From VMDH01 sp038108875 (lineage in GTDB: Bacteria; Pseudomonadota; Gammaproteobacteria; Magnimaribacterales; D2472), in the NCBI GenBank assembly GCA_038108875.1, contig JAYNII010000005.1, positions 46,843 through 110,842 on the forward strand: a stretch of 64,000 nucleotides of DNA. The letters are read 5' to 3'. The notes under the pieces were generated by a model. That model was not told the origin of the DNA and ran no database searches. It saw nothing but the letters and a program-made list of their open reading frames with translations. The position numbers and the translations under genes were made by a program. The first letter of the stretch is position 1; every line of letters starts with the position of its first letter. Below, piece by piece: positions 53,402 to 61,541 of the stretch.

Positions 53402-54854
53402 GATATTGACAGTTGTTGAATCTGTATCAAATGAAAAAGGCTTAGAAGAAGAGGTTATCTTTAAGGCAATAGAAGCAGCAATAGCAAGCGCTTCAGTAAG
53501 ACATTTTCATGAAGATGCAGAGCTTCAAGTAGAAATTGATAGACACGAAGGCACCTATAAAACCTTTAGGTTTTTTAATGTTACTAGTGCAACTGACCCG
53601 GAATTTCATCCAGAAAGCCATATTACCCCTGATGAATCAGGTTTAGCTGATGGCGAGGTTTATAAAACTCAAGTAGAAAATGTTACTTTCGGTAGGATAG
53701 AAACTCAAGCTGCTCGCCAAGTGATGATGCAGAAAGTACGAGAAGCAGAAAGAGAAAATATTGTATCCGCTTATAGATCTCAAAATAATTCATTATTAAG
53801 TGGAGTTGTTAAACGAGTAACTAGAGACAATATCATCGTTGAAATAAATAATGATGTTGAAGCGATATTGCCAAGAGATCAACTTCTTCCTGGCGAGATT
53901 TATAAATTGAATGACCGGATCAGAGCTGTCTTACAAATTAAGGAAATTGAAGGAAGAGGAGCGCAATTACTATTGAGTAGATCCTGTCCTGAAATGGTTA
54001 CAGAGTTATTTAGAATTGAAGTTCCTGAAATCAATGAAGATATTATTGAGATTCGTGGAATAGCAAGGGATCCAGGTTCACGTTCTAAAATATCTGTTAA
54101 GACCAATGATGGAAGAATTGACCCAGTTGGAGCATGTGTCGGAATGCGTGGGTCAAGAGTACAAGCAGTTTCCAATGAATTAGGCAATGAGAGGATAGAT
54201 ATTATTGTTTATGAAGATAATCCTGCACAAATGGTGATTAATGCTTTAGCGCCAGCGAAAGTAGAATCGATTACCATGGATGAGGATGCTAGATCGATGG
54301 AGCTTGCAGTAAACGAAGACAATCTTGCTTTGGCAATTGGATCGAGAGGTCAAAATATCCGACTTGCATCAAGGTTAGTTGGATGGGAGCTTAATATCAT
54401 TTCCAGTGAAGAAGCTAGAGCAAAAGAAGTTGTTTTAGAAACTGAAATCCAAGCAAAACTCATGGAAGGATTAAATATATCCGAAGGAACTGCAGAAAAA
54501 TTAATAAGCAGTGGGTTTGGTTCCTTCGATAGCATAACTTATGCTGATAACCAACAGCTAATTTCGTGCACTGGATTGTCTGAAGTTGAAATCGAACAAA
54601 TCAAAACATTATCAGCAGACGCAGCTCTAATGGAGGCGATGGGTGAGCTAACAGCAGAAGAGGACAATCTTTCAGCCTTAATTGATCTCGGTTTTACACA
54701 AGAGCAGATCGATCTTTTAGCTAAAAATAAGATCAAAACTGTTGATGATGTAGCAGAGTTGGCTGTTGATGAATTACTCGAGGTTCTTAAGATTGATAGC
54801 AAAATTGCATCCGACATTATTATGAAAGCAAGAGCTTCTTGGTTTGAGGATTAA
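53388..54854 (+). CDS. nusA: Transcription termination/antitermination factor NusA
   Basis: Binds RNA polymerase and modulates pausing, termination and rRNA antitermination. 488 residues (E. coli 495). N-terminal polymerase-binding domain (1-125), S1 domain (about 135-200), KH1/KH2 (about 230-345, including GACVGMRGSRVQAVSNEL and LAIGSRGQNIRLASRL) and two C-terminal acidic repeats (about 365-488, GLNISEGTAEKLISSGF and LIDLGFTQEQIDLLA). Having both acidic repeats is the gammaproteobacterial form. GAGGG in the end of rimP, about ten bases before the ATG, can act as ribosome site. Confidence 0.96.
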   Translation: MKSIEILTVVESVSNEKGLEEEVIFKAIEAAIASASVRHFHEDAELQVEIDRHEGTYKTFRFFNVTSATDPEFHPESHITPDESGLADGEVYKTQVENVTFGRIETQAARQVMMQKVREAERENIVSAYRSQNNSLLSGVVKRVTRDNIIVEINNDVEAILPRDQLLPGEIYKLNDRIRAVLQIKEIEGRGAQLLLSRSCPEMVTELFRIEVPEINEDIIEIRGIARDPGSRSKISVKTNDGRIDPVGACVGMRGSRVQAVSNELGNERIDIIVYEDNPAQMVINALAPAKVESITMDEDARSMELAVNEDNLALAIGSRGQNIRLASRLVGWELNIISSEEARAKEVVLETEIQAKLMEGLNISEGTAEKLISSGFGSFDSITYADNQQLISCTGLSEVEIEQIKTLSADAALMEAMGELTAEEDNLSALIDLGFTQEQIDLLAKNKIKTVDDVAELAVDELLEVLKIDSKIASDIIMKARASWFED

Positions 54855-54868
54855 TAAAAGCAGTAGAT

Positions 54869-57154
54869 ATGACTATAACCGTTAAAGATTTTTCCAGGGC
54901 TCTTAAGATAGATCCTGCTGTTTTATTAGAGCGTATGAAAGCTGCCGGTTTAAGACATACTAAGGATTCTGATGAGGTTACGCCTAAAGATAAACAAACA
55001 TTACTTTTATTCTTAAAAGAAAAAAAATCAGCTTCCTTTTCAACCTCAGATTCTGGTGTAACAATCAAGAGCAAAGGAATAGTTACTCCTAAAAAAGAAA
55101 TCGAACAAAGATCATTCACTGATAATATTGAAGCAAAAAGAAAAGCTGCAGCTGAGCAATTAAAAGAGCAACAGCAAAAAAGAGAAGATCAGATTAAAGA
55201 GGCAATTAAACAAAGACAAGAACAAACAAAAGAAGTAAGAACAAAACCCAATCCTAATGCTAAACCTCCTTATACTCCAAGACAAAGGCCAAGTATTGAT
55301 ATAGGAACGCAACTTTCAAATGCCGCTAAAGAATATTCACGTAGAGAAAAAGGATTTGATTTAGATAGTGCTCATCAATTCTCTAAACCAAAAGAATTTA
55401 TCAAACGGGATATTGAAATTCCAGAGACTATTCTCGTAGGTGAGCTGGCAAAGCTTATGTCTCTCAAGGGCGGCGAATTAGTTAAATCGCTTATGTCTCT
55501 TGGAGTAATGGCCACAATCAATGATTCCATTGATCAAGAAACAGCTATTTTAGTAACAGAGGAAATTGGACACAACCCTGTTCCCATAACCAGTGAAACT
55601 GTTGAAGAGCAGATCATTGGAAATATAAGTTATTCTGATGAGCCGGTTGCTAGACACCCTGTAGTAACAGTAATGGGTCATGTTGATCACGGAAAAACCT
55701 CTTTACTTGATTTTATTAGAAAATCTAAAGTAGCTGCTGGCGAAGCAGGTGGAATTACTCAACATATTGGCGCTTACCAAGTAAAAGTAAAAGATTCGTT
55801 AATAACATTTATAGATACACCAGGACATGCAGCTTTCTCAGCAATGAGAGCTAGGGGTGCAAATACAACAGATATTGTGATTTTAGTTGTTGCGGCTAAC
55901 GACAGTGTTATGCCTCAAACTGAAGAGGCTATTCATCATGCCAAAGCGGCTGGGGTTTCAATTGTAGTAGCGGTTAACAAGATTGATCTTGCAGATGCAG
56001 ATATTGATAAAGTCAAAAGCGATTTAGCTTCTAAAGATTTAGTCCCTGAAGATTGGGGAGGAAACACACAAGTTATTCCTGTATCAGCTCACACCGGCGA
56101 AGGTATAGATAATTTGTTAGATGCATTAATTCTCGAATCCGAAATGTTAGAATTAAAAGCCCATGTAAAAGGTCCTGCACAGGGAGTCTGCATTGAATCG
56201 GAATTAGATAAATTTCGAGGCCCTGTAGCTACTTTATTGATTCAAAATGGAACGTTATCTTTGGGCAATATAGTTGTTTGTGGAACTGCTTTTGGCAGGG
56301 TCAAAAATCTAAGTAATGCTGAAGCTTTAAAATTAAAAACTGCTGGCCCATCAGATGCTATTGAAGTCTTGGGTCTAAATATTGTTCCAAATGCTGGAGA
56401 TCTATTTCAAGTTGTTCAAACCGAAAAAGAAGCAAAAGAAATAATTGAATACCGAGAAATCAAACTTAAAAATAAAAAAGTGTTAAAGCATAAAGATGAG
56501 GCTATGGGCAATTTATTTGATTCTATGGGCGGCAGTCAAAAGAAATCTCTCCACATAGTATTAAAGTCAGATGTAGCAGGAACGAGTGAGGCAATCTCAT
56601 TTGCGTTACAAGAAATTGGTAATAGCGAAGCATATATTAAAGTTGTTTCTGCTGGAGTTGGAGGGATCTCTGAATCTGACGTCAATCTTGCCTTAGCCAC
56701 AGAATCTATAATATTTGGTTTTAATGTCAGAGCTGATAATGCAGCCAAAAAACTTGTCGAAGAAAATGAAATAGTCTTGAATTACCATAGTATTATTTAC
56801 GAACTCATAGATGATGCAAAACTAAGGCTTTCAGGTCTTCTTGATCCAATTATTAAAGAGGTGATTATTGGAAATGCTGCAGTTCTTGAAGTATTCAATT
56901 CTCCTAAATTTGGTCAAGTTGCTGGTTGCCAGGTTGTAGAAGGCAGCGTCCTTAGGAATAAACCTGTTAGAGTCTTAAGAGATAATATAGTTATTCACCA
57001 AGGAGAGCTAGATTCCTTAAGAAGGTTTAAAGATGATGTCAATGAAGTAAAAACTGGAACCGAATGTGGCATAGGAATTAAGAATTATAAAGATATTAAA
57101 GCAGGTGATGTCATAGAAGTATTCGATAGAAGAGAAGAAAAACAAACTATTTAA
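54869..57154 (+). CDS. infB: Translation initiation factor IF-2
   Basis: GTPase that places fMet-tRNA on the 30S subunit and promotes subunit joining. 761 residues (E. coli 890); the reduction is in the N-terminal half. First IF2_N domain 1-55, charged Lys/Glu/Gln linker about 85-150, second IF2_N-like domain about 180-230, then the G domain with GHVDHGKTSLLDF, DTPGHAAFSAMRARG and VNKIDLAD, followed by domains II-IV. ADNAAKKLVEENEI and GTECGIGIKNYKDI are typical C-terminal blocks. Lies 14 bases after nusA and 3 before rbfA, as in all close relatives. Confidence 0.97.
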   Translation: MTITVKDFSRALKIDPAVLLERMKAAGLRHTKDSDEVTPKDKQTLLLFLKEKKSASFSTSDSGVTIKSKGIVTPKKEIEQRSFTDNIEAKRKAAAEQLKEQQQKREDQIKEAIKQRQEQTKEVRTKPNPNAKPPYTPRQRPSIDIGTQLSNAAKEYSRREKGFDLDSAHQFSKPKEFIKRDIEIPETILVGELAKLMSLKGGELVKSLMSLGVMATINDSIDQETAILVTEEIGHNPVPITSETVEEQIIGNISYSDEPVARHPVVTVMGHVDHGKTSLLDFIRKSKVAAGEAGGITQHIGAYQVKVKDSLITFIDTPGHAAFSAMRARGANTTDIVILVVAANDSVMPQTEEAIHHAKAAGVSIVVAVNKIDLADADIDKVKSDLASKDLVPEDWGGNTQVIPVSAHTGEGIDNLLDALILESEMLELKAHVKGPAQGVCIESELDKFRGPVATLLIQNGTLSLGNIVVCGTAFGRVKNLSNAEALKLKTAGPSDAIEVLGLNIVPNAGDLFQVVQTEKEAKEIIEYREIKLKNKKVLKHKDEAMGNLFDSMGGSQKKSLHIVLKSDVAGTSEAISFALQEIGNSEAYIKVVSAGVGGISESDVNLALATESIIFGFNVRADNAAKKLVEENEIVLNYHSIIYELIDDAKLRLSGLLDPIIKEVIIGNAAVLEVFNSPKFGQVAGCQVVEGSVLRNKPVRVLRDNIVIHQGELDSLRRFKDDVNEVKTGTECGIGIKNYKDIKAGDVIEVFDRREEKQTI

Positions 57155-57157
57155 ATC

Positions 57158-57499
57158 ATGTCTTCAGAAAGGGTTTCTAGAGTTGAAGACTTCATTAGAA
57201 GAGAAATTTCGAACATTATTCTTTTTGAAATAAATGATGATCGATTTAAATCTTTCAATATAACAGCTGTAAGATGTAATTCAGATCTAAGTAGTGCCTC
57301 AATATATTATAAAAAGGCACAAAATAGCTCAGAAATACTTATATCTGATTCGGCTCTTATAAAATTTACTGCTCTACTCAGAACGAAGCTAGCAAAAGCA
57401 CTCCCCACCAGAAGAGTTCCAAAATTAATACTTAAAGAAGATCAAGCTCTTGATAATTTTGCAAAAATATCAAACTTACTTGATTCCATAAATGAGTAG
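57158..57499 (+). CDS. rbfA: Ribosome-binding factor A
   Basis: Cold-shock 30S maturation factor that contacts 16S helix 1 and helix 44. 113 residues (E. coli 133), a single KH-like domain: RVSRVEDFIRREISNIILFEI at the N-terminus, here in parts, then VRCNSDLSSASIYYK, and RRVPKLILKEDQALD near the end. The C-terminal tail of the E. coli protein is missing. Eight-base overlap with truB. Confidence 0.93.
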   Translation: MSSERVSRVEDFIRREISNIILFEINDDRFKSFNITAVRCNSDLSSASIYYKKAQNSSEILISDSALIKFTALLRTKLAKALPTRRVPKLILKEDQALDNFAKISNLLDSINE

Positions 57500-58331
57500 C
57501 GGCATATTACTTATAAATAAACCTTCAGGTATTTCTTCGAATCAAGCTTTACAGCAAGCAAAAAAAATTTTGAGAGTTAAAAAAGCTGGTCATTTTGGAA
57601 CTTTGGACCCACTTGCAGCAGGATTACTAATACTTGGTATTAATAATGGAACTAAGCTCTCAACCCTTCTTCTAAATAATGATAAAGAGTATGAGGCATC
57701 AATTTGCCTAGGCATCTCTACAGATACTGATGATAGCGAAGGACGTGTTATTGCAGAAGATCATGCAAAAATTTCAAATGATAAACTTTTGCAAGAATTA
57801 TCTAAATTTAGGGGAGAGCAAATTCAAAAACCTCCAAAATTTTCTGCAATTAAGATTAAGGGAAAAAGACTTTACGATTACTCAAGAAAAGGAGAAGAGG
57901 TTGAGATTCAACCGAGAAAAGTTGTCATTAATGATCTTGAGGTTTTAGATTATGACTACCCAATTCTTAAGATTAGATTAAATGTCTCTAAAGGTACTTA
58001 CATCAGATCAATTGCAAGAGATCTGGGTTTAAACCTTGGAGTTGGTGCGCACTTAACAGGCTTGCTTAGAACAAAACAAGGAAAATACACTTTATCGGAT
58101 GCAGTTAGACTTGAAGATCTGCAATCTAAAAACATTTTGGGATTAGATAAAATTTTTCCAGATAGTTCAACACTAGAAATATCTTATTCTCAACTACTTG
58201 ATCTTAAGCATGGGAGAAGGCCGCCCATTGATCTGCCAAACTCTTCTTACCTAATATTAAAACAATCTAATAGAGTTGTTGGATTAGGAAAAATAGAGAA
58301 GAAACAATTAGTGAAAGAATTTCTTGTTTAA
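57492..58331 (+). CDS. truB: tRNA pseudouridine(55) synthase
   Basis: Makes pseudouridine 55 in the T-loop of all tRNAs. 279 residues (E. coli 314). Catalytic Asp in HFGTLDPLAAGLLILG; LLINKPSGISSNQ at the N-terminus; QKPPKFSAIKIKGKRLYDY and VSKGTYIRSIARDLG are further family blocks. The C-terminal PUA-like domain is short. Overlaps rbfA; rpsO follows after an 85-base leader. Confidence 0.96.
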   Translation: MSSGILLINKPSGISSNQALQQAKKILRVKKAGHFGTLDPLAAGLLILGINNGTKLSTLLLNNDKEYEASICLGISTDTDDSEGRVIAEDHAKISNDKLLQELSKFRGEQIQKPPKFSAIKIKGKRLYDYSRKGEEVEIQPRKVVINDLEVLDYDYPILKIRLNVSKGTYIRSIARDLGLNLGVGAHLTGLLRTKQGKYTLSDAVRLEDLQSKNILGLDKIFPDSSTLEISYSQLLDLKHGRRPPIDLPNSSYLILKQSNRVVGLGKIEKKQLVKEFLV

Positions 58332-58359
58332 TTTCTTAATTAATACTAAGCTACACGCT

Positions 58360-58387
58360 CTAATTCTTCAGGTATGCGAGGAATTAG
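58360..58387 (+). promoter_or_regulatory. Hairpin in the rpsO leader
   Basis: CTAATTCTTC (58360-58369) pairs with GAGGAATTAG (58378-58387) with one G-U pair around an 8-base loop. It lies in the 85-base truB-rpsO gap, about 30 bases before the rpsO ATG, which has its own AAGGAG Shine-Dalgarno (58405-58410). E. coli S15 represses its own mRNA through a structured leader at the same place, so an S15-binding element is plausible, but the sequence itself does not prove it. Confidence 0.5.
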
Positions 58388-58416
58388 TGCAAAGCAGTAT
58401 ACCCAAGGAGTATTAA

Positions 58417-58686
58417 ATGGCACTTTTAAAAGAAGAAAAGTCTAAAATCATTGAAAAATATCAAACGGGAGATAACGATACCGGATCTCCAGAAGTACAA
58501 ATAGCTCTTCTTACTGAAAATATTAATAAATTACAAAACCACTTTAAGTTGCACAAGAAAGATCATCATTCTAGAACAGGTCTTATTAGGATGGTAAATC
58601 TTCGAAGAAAATTATTGGCTTACTTAAAAAGAAGAGATTTAGAAAAGTATACTTCTTTGATCAAGGAACTAGGTCTAAGAGGTTAA
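58417..58686 (+). CDS. rpsO: 30S ribosomal protein S15
   Basis: Primary 16S rRNA binder in the central domain and contact point to the 50S subunit. 89 residues, same as E. coli. Family blocks: TGSPEVQIALLTENINKLQNH and DHHSRTGLIRMVNLRRKLLAYLK, read in parts. It has one of the better Shine-Dalgarno sequences of the window (AAGGAG, six bases before ATG), which fits a highly expressed gene. pnp follows after 12 bases, as in E. coli. Confidence 0.98.
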   Translation: MALLKEEKSKIIEKYQTGDNDTGSPEVQIALLTENINKLQNHFKLHKKDHHSRTGLIRMVNLRRKLLAYLKRRDLEKYTSLIKELGLRG

Positions 58687-58698
58687 AAGGAAAAATTA

Positions 58699-60789
58699 GT
58701 GAATGAATTAAATTTAAAAGCAGATGTAATTGAGTTTCAGTATGGTGACAGAAATTACAAATTAGAATCAAATAAAATAGCTCGTCAAACTACCTCTAGT
58801 GTAATGGTAACGACTGGTGATACTGTAGTGCTTGCAACAGTAGTAGCAAAGAAAGAATCTGACCCCGCAAAAGATTTTTTTCCTCTAGCAGTTTTTTATC
58901 AAGAAAAATTCTATGCTGCAGGTAAAATTCCAGGTGGATATTTTAAAAGAGAGGCAAGGCCTACAGAACAAGAAACTTTAATATCAAGATTAATTGATAG
59001 ACCAATCAGACCTCTTTTCCCAAGCTCTTTCACCAATGAAGTGCAAATAATTGCAACCGTTATGTCTCTTGAAAAGGGTTGTGATGCAGATATACCTGCA
59101 ATGATAGGAGCTTCGGCTGCATTGGCACTGTCTGGAATTCCTTTCCAAGGACCAATTGGAGCTGCTAAAGTAGGATTCATAGACAATAATTTTGTCCTCA
59201 ACCCAAATAGACAGCAACTCTCTAATTCTTTATTAGATATGGTTGTCGCAGGAACTAAAGATGCAGTCTTAATGGTTGAATCTGAAGCTCATGAGCTTGA
59301 CGAAGATCTGATGCTTGGAGCAGTGTTATTTGGCCACCAAGAACAACAAGTTGTTATAGATGCAATTAATAAATTTAAAACTAGCTGTGGTGCAACTCCA
59401 TGGGAAATCGAAGAAATTCCAAGCATTAGCGTATACCAAAATCACATAACTGAAAAATACAGTGATGATATTAGATCGGCATTTACTATTAGTGATAAAT
59501 CACAACGAGGCAATGCTATCGGCGTTATTAGAGAAAAGATATTAGCTGACTTCCAAGAATTGGATGATATAGAGAAAGGCAGACTTCTTTCAGCTTTTAA
59601 AAATACTGAAAAGAATATTGTCCGAAAAAATATCCTCTCAAATATACCAAGAATAGATGGAAGGGACCTTGACACAGTGAGACCTTTGGCCATAGAAACT
59701 GGAATTCTTCCTAGAGCTCATGGATCTGCTCTTTTTACTAGGGGTGAAACTCAGGCAATAGTGGCAGCAACTTTAGGCTCTGTGAAGGATATGCAAAGAA
59801 TTGAATCCCTTCATGGAGAGGAACAAGATCCTTTTATGCTTCATTATAATTTTCCTAGTTATAGTGTTGGTGAAATTAGTATGCCAGGAGGTCCTAAGAG
59901 AAGAGAAATAGGTCATGGTAATCTCGCAAAAAGAGCTATAAGGCCAGTTCTACCTAGTGGAGATAAATTTGGTTATACATTAAGAGTAGTTTCTGAGATT
60001 ACTGAATCTAATGGTTCAAGCTCAATGGCAACAGTCTGTGGAACTTCTTTGTCTCTAATGGATGCTGGAGTCCCACTTAAGAGTCCTGTTGCCGGGGTTG
60101 CAATGGGTTTAATCAAAGAGGGAGATAATTTCGCAGTTTTAACTGATATTCTGGGTGATGAGGATCATTTGGGAGATATGGATTTTAAAGTTGCAGGATC
60201 TGCTGATGGAGTTACAGCTCTTCAAATGGACATAAAGATTGAGGGCATCAATGAAGAAATTATGGAAACAGCATTGGTCAAAGCTAAAAAAGCAAGAATG
60301 CATATTCTTACTAGAATGAATCAAGTCATTTCTTCTCCTAGAGAATTATCTGATTTTGCTCCTAGTATGACAAAAATAACTGTAGCCCAAGAGAAGATTA
60401 AAGAAATCATTGGGAAGGGCGGGGCTGTAATAAAAGCAATTCAAGCTGAAACTGATGCAACCGTCGATATTAATGATGATGGCGAAGTAACTGTATTTGC
60501 TGAAAACAAAATCTCCATGCAAGCTGCTCTTGAGAGGATTGAGAAAATAATTGAAGAGCCTGAACTAAATAAAGTTTACGAGGGTACAGTGGTTAAGATA
60601 GTTGAATTTGGAGCATTTGTGAATATTTTGCCTGGTAAAGATGGCTTGCTTCACATCTCAGAGATTTCGCAAGAGAGAGTTGAGGATGTTAGTGCAGTCA
60701 TGAGTGAAGGAGATAAAATATCTGTAAAGCTAATTGGCTTTGATCGGGGAAAACTGAAACTCTCTAAAAAAGCTCTAGATCAAAGTTAA
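58699..60789 (+). CDS. pnp: Polyribonucleotide nucleotidyltransferase (PNPase)
   Basis: Phosphorolytic 3'-5' exoribonuclease, trimeric, part of the degradosome in E. coli. 696 residues (E. coli 711). GTG start 12 bases after rpsO. First RNase PH core (1-215), helical linker, second core (about 310-540) with RGETQAIVAATLG and FPSYSVGEISMPGGPKRREIGHG, read in parts; KH domain (about 550-610) with IIGKGGAVIKAIQ; S1 domain (about 622-690) with GTVVKIVEFGAFVNILPGKDGLLHIS in parts. The E. coli C-terminal extension beyond S1 is nearly absent. Confidence 0.97.
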   Translation: MNELNLKADVIEFQYGDRNYKLESNKIARQTTSSVMVTTGDTVVLATVVAKKESDPAKDFFPLAVFYQEKFYAAGKIPGGYFKREARPTEQETLISRLIDRPIRPLFPSSFTNEVQIIATVMSLEKGCDADIPAMIGASAALALSGIPFQGPIGAAKVGFIDNNFVLNPNRQQLSNSLLDMVVAGTKDAVLMVESEAHELDEDLMLGAVLFGHQEQQVVIDAINKFKTSCGATPWEIEEIPSISVYQNHITEKYSDDIRSAFTISDKSQRGNAIGVIREKILADFQELDDIEKGRLLSAFKNTEKNIVRKNILSNIPRIDGRDLDTVRPLAIETGILPRAHGSALFTRGETQAIVAATLGSVKDMQRIESLHGEEQDPFMLHYNFPSYSVGEISMPGGPKRREIGHGNLAKRAIRPVLPSGDKFGYTLRVVSEITESNGSSSMATVCGTSLSLMDAGVPLKSPVAGVAMGLIKEGDNFAVLTDILGDEDHLGDMDFKVAGSADGVTALQMDIKIEGINEEIMETALVKAKKARMHILTRMNQVISSPRELSDFAPSMTKITVAQEKIKEIIGKGGAVIKAIQAETDATVDINDDGEVTVFAENKISMQAALERIEKIIEEPELNKVYEGTVVKIVEFGAFVNILPGKDGLLHISEISQERVEDVSAVMSEGDKISVKLIGFDRGKLKLSKKALDQS

Positions 60790-60894
60790 TCTATTGTCAA
60801 ATCTTTAAATAAAAATTTACAAAATAATTTGTATCTATTCTTAATTTGTGATCTCATATATAGAAGTTAACCATAATAAACATAGGGGGAAATT
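60790..60894 (+). promoter_or_regulatory. AT-rich leader with strong ribosome binding site before the small membrane protein
   Basis: This 105-base gap is the longest in the window. It holds no reading frame or RNA gene. AGGGGGA (60884-60890), four bases before the ATG, is a strong Shine-Dalgarno in a genome where most genes lack one. Several AT boxes (TATATA 60857-60862, CATAAT 60872-60877, TTGTGA 60846-60851) suggest a promoter, but no pair has a normal spacer. A weak inverted repeat TACAAA/TTTGTA occurs at 60818-60833. No terminator for pnp is seen. Confidence 0.45.
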
Positions 60895-61113
60895 ATGGAT
60901 AATGCATTAGCGATGATTAAAGGTCTTGTGACTAGCTTAACAAGTATTCTTGTAGCTGTTGTTGGCCTTGGAGTGGTAGCTGGAGTTGTATTCGGTGAAT
61001 CATGGTTCTTTGGAGACGTTCTAGGTAATCTAGTTGGTCTCATTCAAGACCTTGGTGATGCTGGATTAGTAGGTCTTTTAGCTGCTGCAATCCTCATCGG
61101 GCTTCTTAAGTAA
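60895..61113 (+). CDS. Small two-helix membrane protein, unrecognised
   Basis: 72 residues; I do not recognise the family. Strongly hydrophobic and Gly/Val/Leu/Ala-rich, with only two lysines and few acidic residues. Helix 1 about 12-34 (SILVAVVGLGVVAGVVFG), a short amphipathic middle with FFGDVLGNLVGLIQDLGD, and helix 2 about 55-71 ending GLLK. A strong Shine-Dalgarno and its own leader suggest high expression. The next gene is a paralogue: both share I-K near the N-terminus, L-T, (V/I)FG, F-x-G-(D/N) and end in L-K. Possible roles include a small membrane scaffold or holin-like protein, but nothing in the sequence decides. It is separated from its paralogue by a perfect hairpin. Confidence 0.85.
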   Translation: MDNALAMIKGLVTSLTSILVAVVGLGVVAGVVFGESWFFGDVLGNLVGLIQDLGDAGLVGLLAAAILIGLLK

Positions 61114-61130
61114 TAACTTAAGTACATTTA

Positions 61131-61160
61131 ACATCTAGCAGGGCTTGCCCTGCTAGATGT
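61131..61160. repeat. Perfect 14-bp inverted repeat between the two small membrane-protein genes
   Basis: ACATCTAGCAGGGC and its exact complement GCCCTGCTAGATGT are separated by TT. As RNA this is a very stable hairpin (13 pairs if the loop is four bases). No U tract follows on either strand, so it is not a classical intrinsic terminator. It could protect the 3' end of the upstream mRNA, pause or attenuate transcription, or be a DNA-binding site. Confidence 0.85.
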
Positions 61161-61176
61161 CCCGTTCTAGGATAAA

Positions 61177-61404
61177 ATGTTTAAGATTTCTTTAGGCTCG
61201 ATAAAAAACTTCTTAGAAAAGCTCACCAATGTTCTAATTCCTGTAATAGTAGTTTCACTACTGCTGGGAATAATTTTTGGACCTGATGCCCCATTTATTG
61301 GAAACATTTATACAAATGTAAGCAATATAATTGGGATGATCGGCCAAGATGGATTATTGGCACTAATTTCAATAATTATTATTCTAGCTTATTTGAAGAA
61401 GTAA
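61177..61404 (+). CDS. Small two-helix membrane protein, paralogue of the preceding gene
   Basis: 75 residues, unrecognised. Helix 1 about 18-35 (VLIPVIVVSLLLGIIFG), a loop with PFIGNIYTNVSNIIG, and helix 2 about 55-72 ending LAYLKK. It aligns over its whole length with the 72-residue protein: the conserved points are IK, LT, FG, F-x-G-N and the final LK. It has diverged more, with more Ile and fewer Gly/Ala. TAGGA at 61168-61172 is a moderate Shine-Dalgarno, weaker than that of the first gene, and the hairpin lies between, so lower expression is likely. The elongator tRNA-Met gene faces it 19 bases downstream. Confidence 0.8.
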   Translation: MFKISLGSIKNFLEKLTNVLIPVIVVSLLLGIIFGPDAPFIGNIYTNVSNIIGMIGQDGLLALISIIIILAYLKK

Positions 61405-61423
61405 TTAGCTGCCTCAATAAGAG

Positions 61424-61500
61424 TGGTGGCTATGGGTGGAATTGAACCACCGACCCCGGCGTTATGAGTGCCGTGCTCTAACCGACTGAGCTACATAGCC
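61424..61500 (-). tRNA. Elongator tRNA-Met, anticodon CAT
   Basis: 77 bases with encoded CCA (61424-61426). Acceptor GGCTATG/CATAGCC, D-arm GCTCAGTCGGTTAGAGC, anticodon stem CGGCA with loop CTCATAA, T-arm TGGTGG-TTCAATT-CCACC. It has a fully paired 1:72 and lacks the three G-C pairs of an initiator. GGCTA(T/C)GTAGCTCAG resembles E. coli metT. A CAT anticodon could also mean a lysidine-modified tRNA-Ile2; the acceptor favours Met. Confidence 0.93.
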
Positions 61501-61513
61501 AAATTTTTCAACA

Positions 61514-61541
61514 ATAATATAGTTCTCCTTCTTGATGTCAA
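61514..61541 (-). promoter_or_regulatory. Promoter of elongator tRNA-Met
   Basis: On the minus strand TTGACA (61536-61541), a perfect -35, is followed after 16 bases by TATTAT (61514-61519). The start would be near 61507, just before the tRNA at 61500. The -35 box overlaps the ychF stop codon. Confidence 0.72.

Noticed and set aside
60818..60833. TACAAA/TTTGTA inverted repeat before the small membrane protein as an operator
   Set aside because: Six-base AT arms are expected by chance in such an AT-rich leader.
61424..61500. tRNA-Ile2 (lysidine CAU) reading of the minus-strand CAT tRNA
   Set aside because: Acceptor and D-arm resemble elongator tRNA-Met (metT) more than ileX; kept as a minor alternative.
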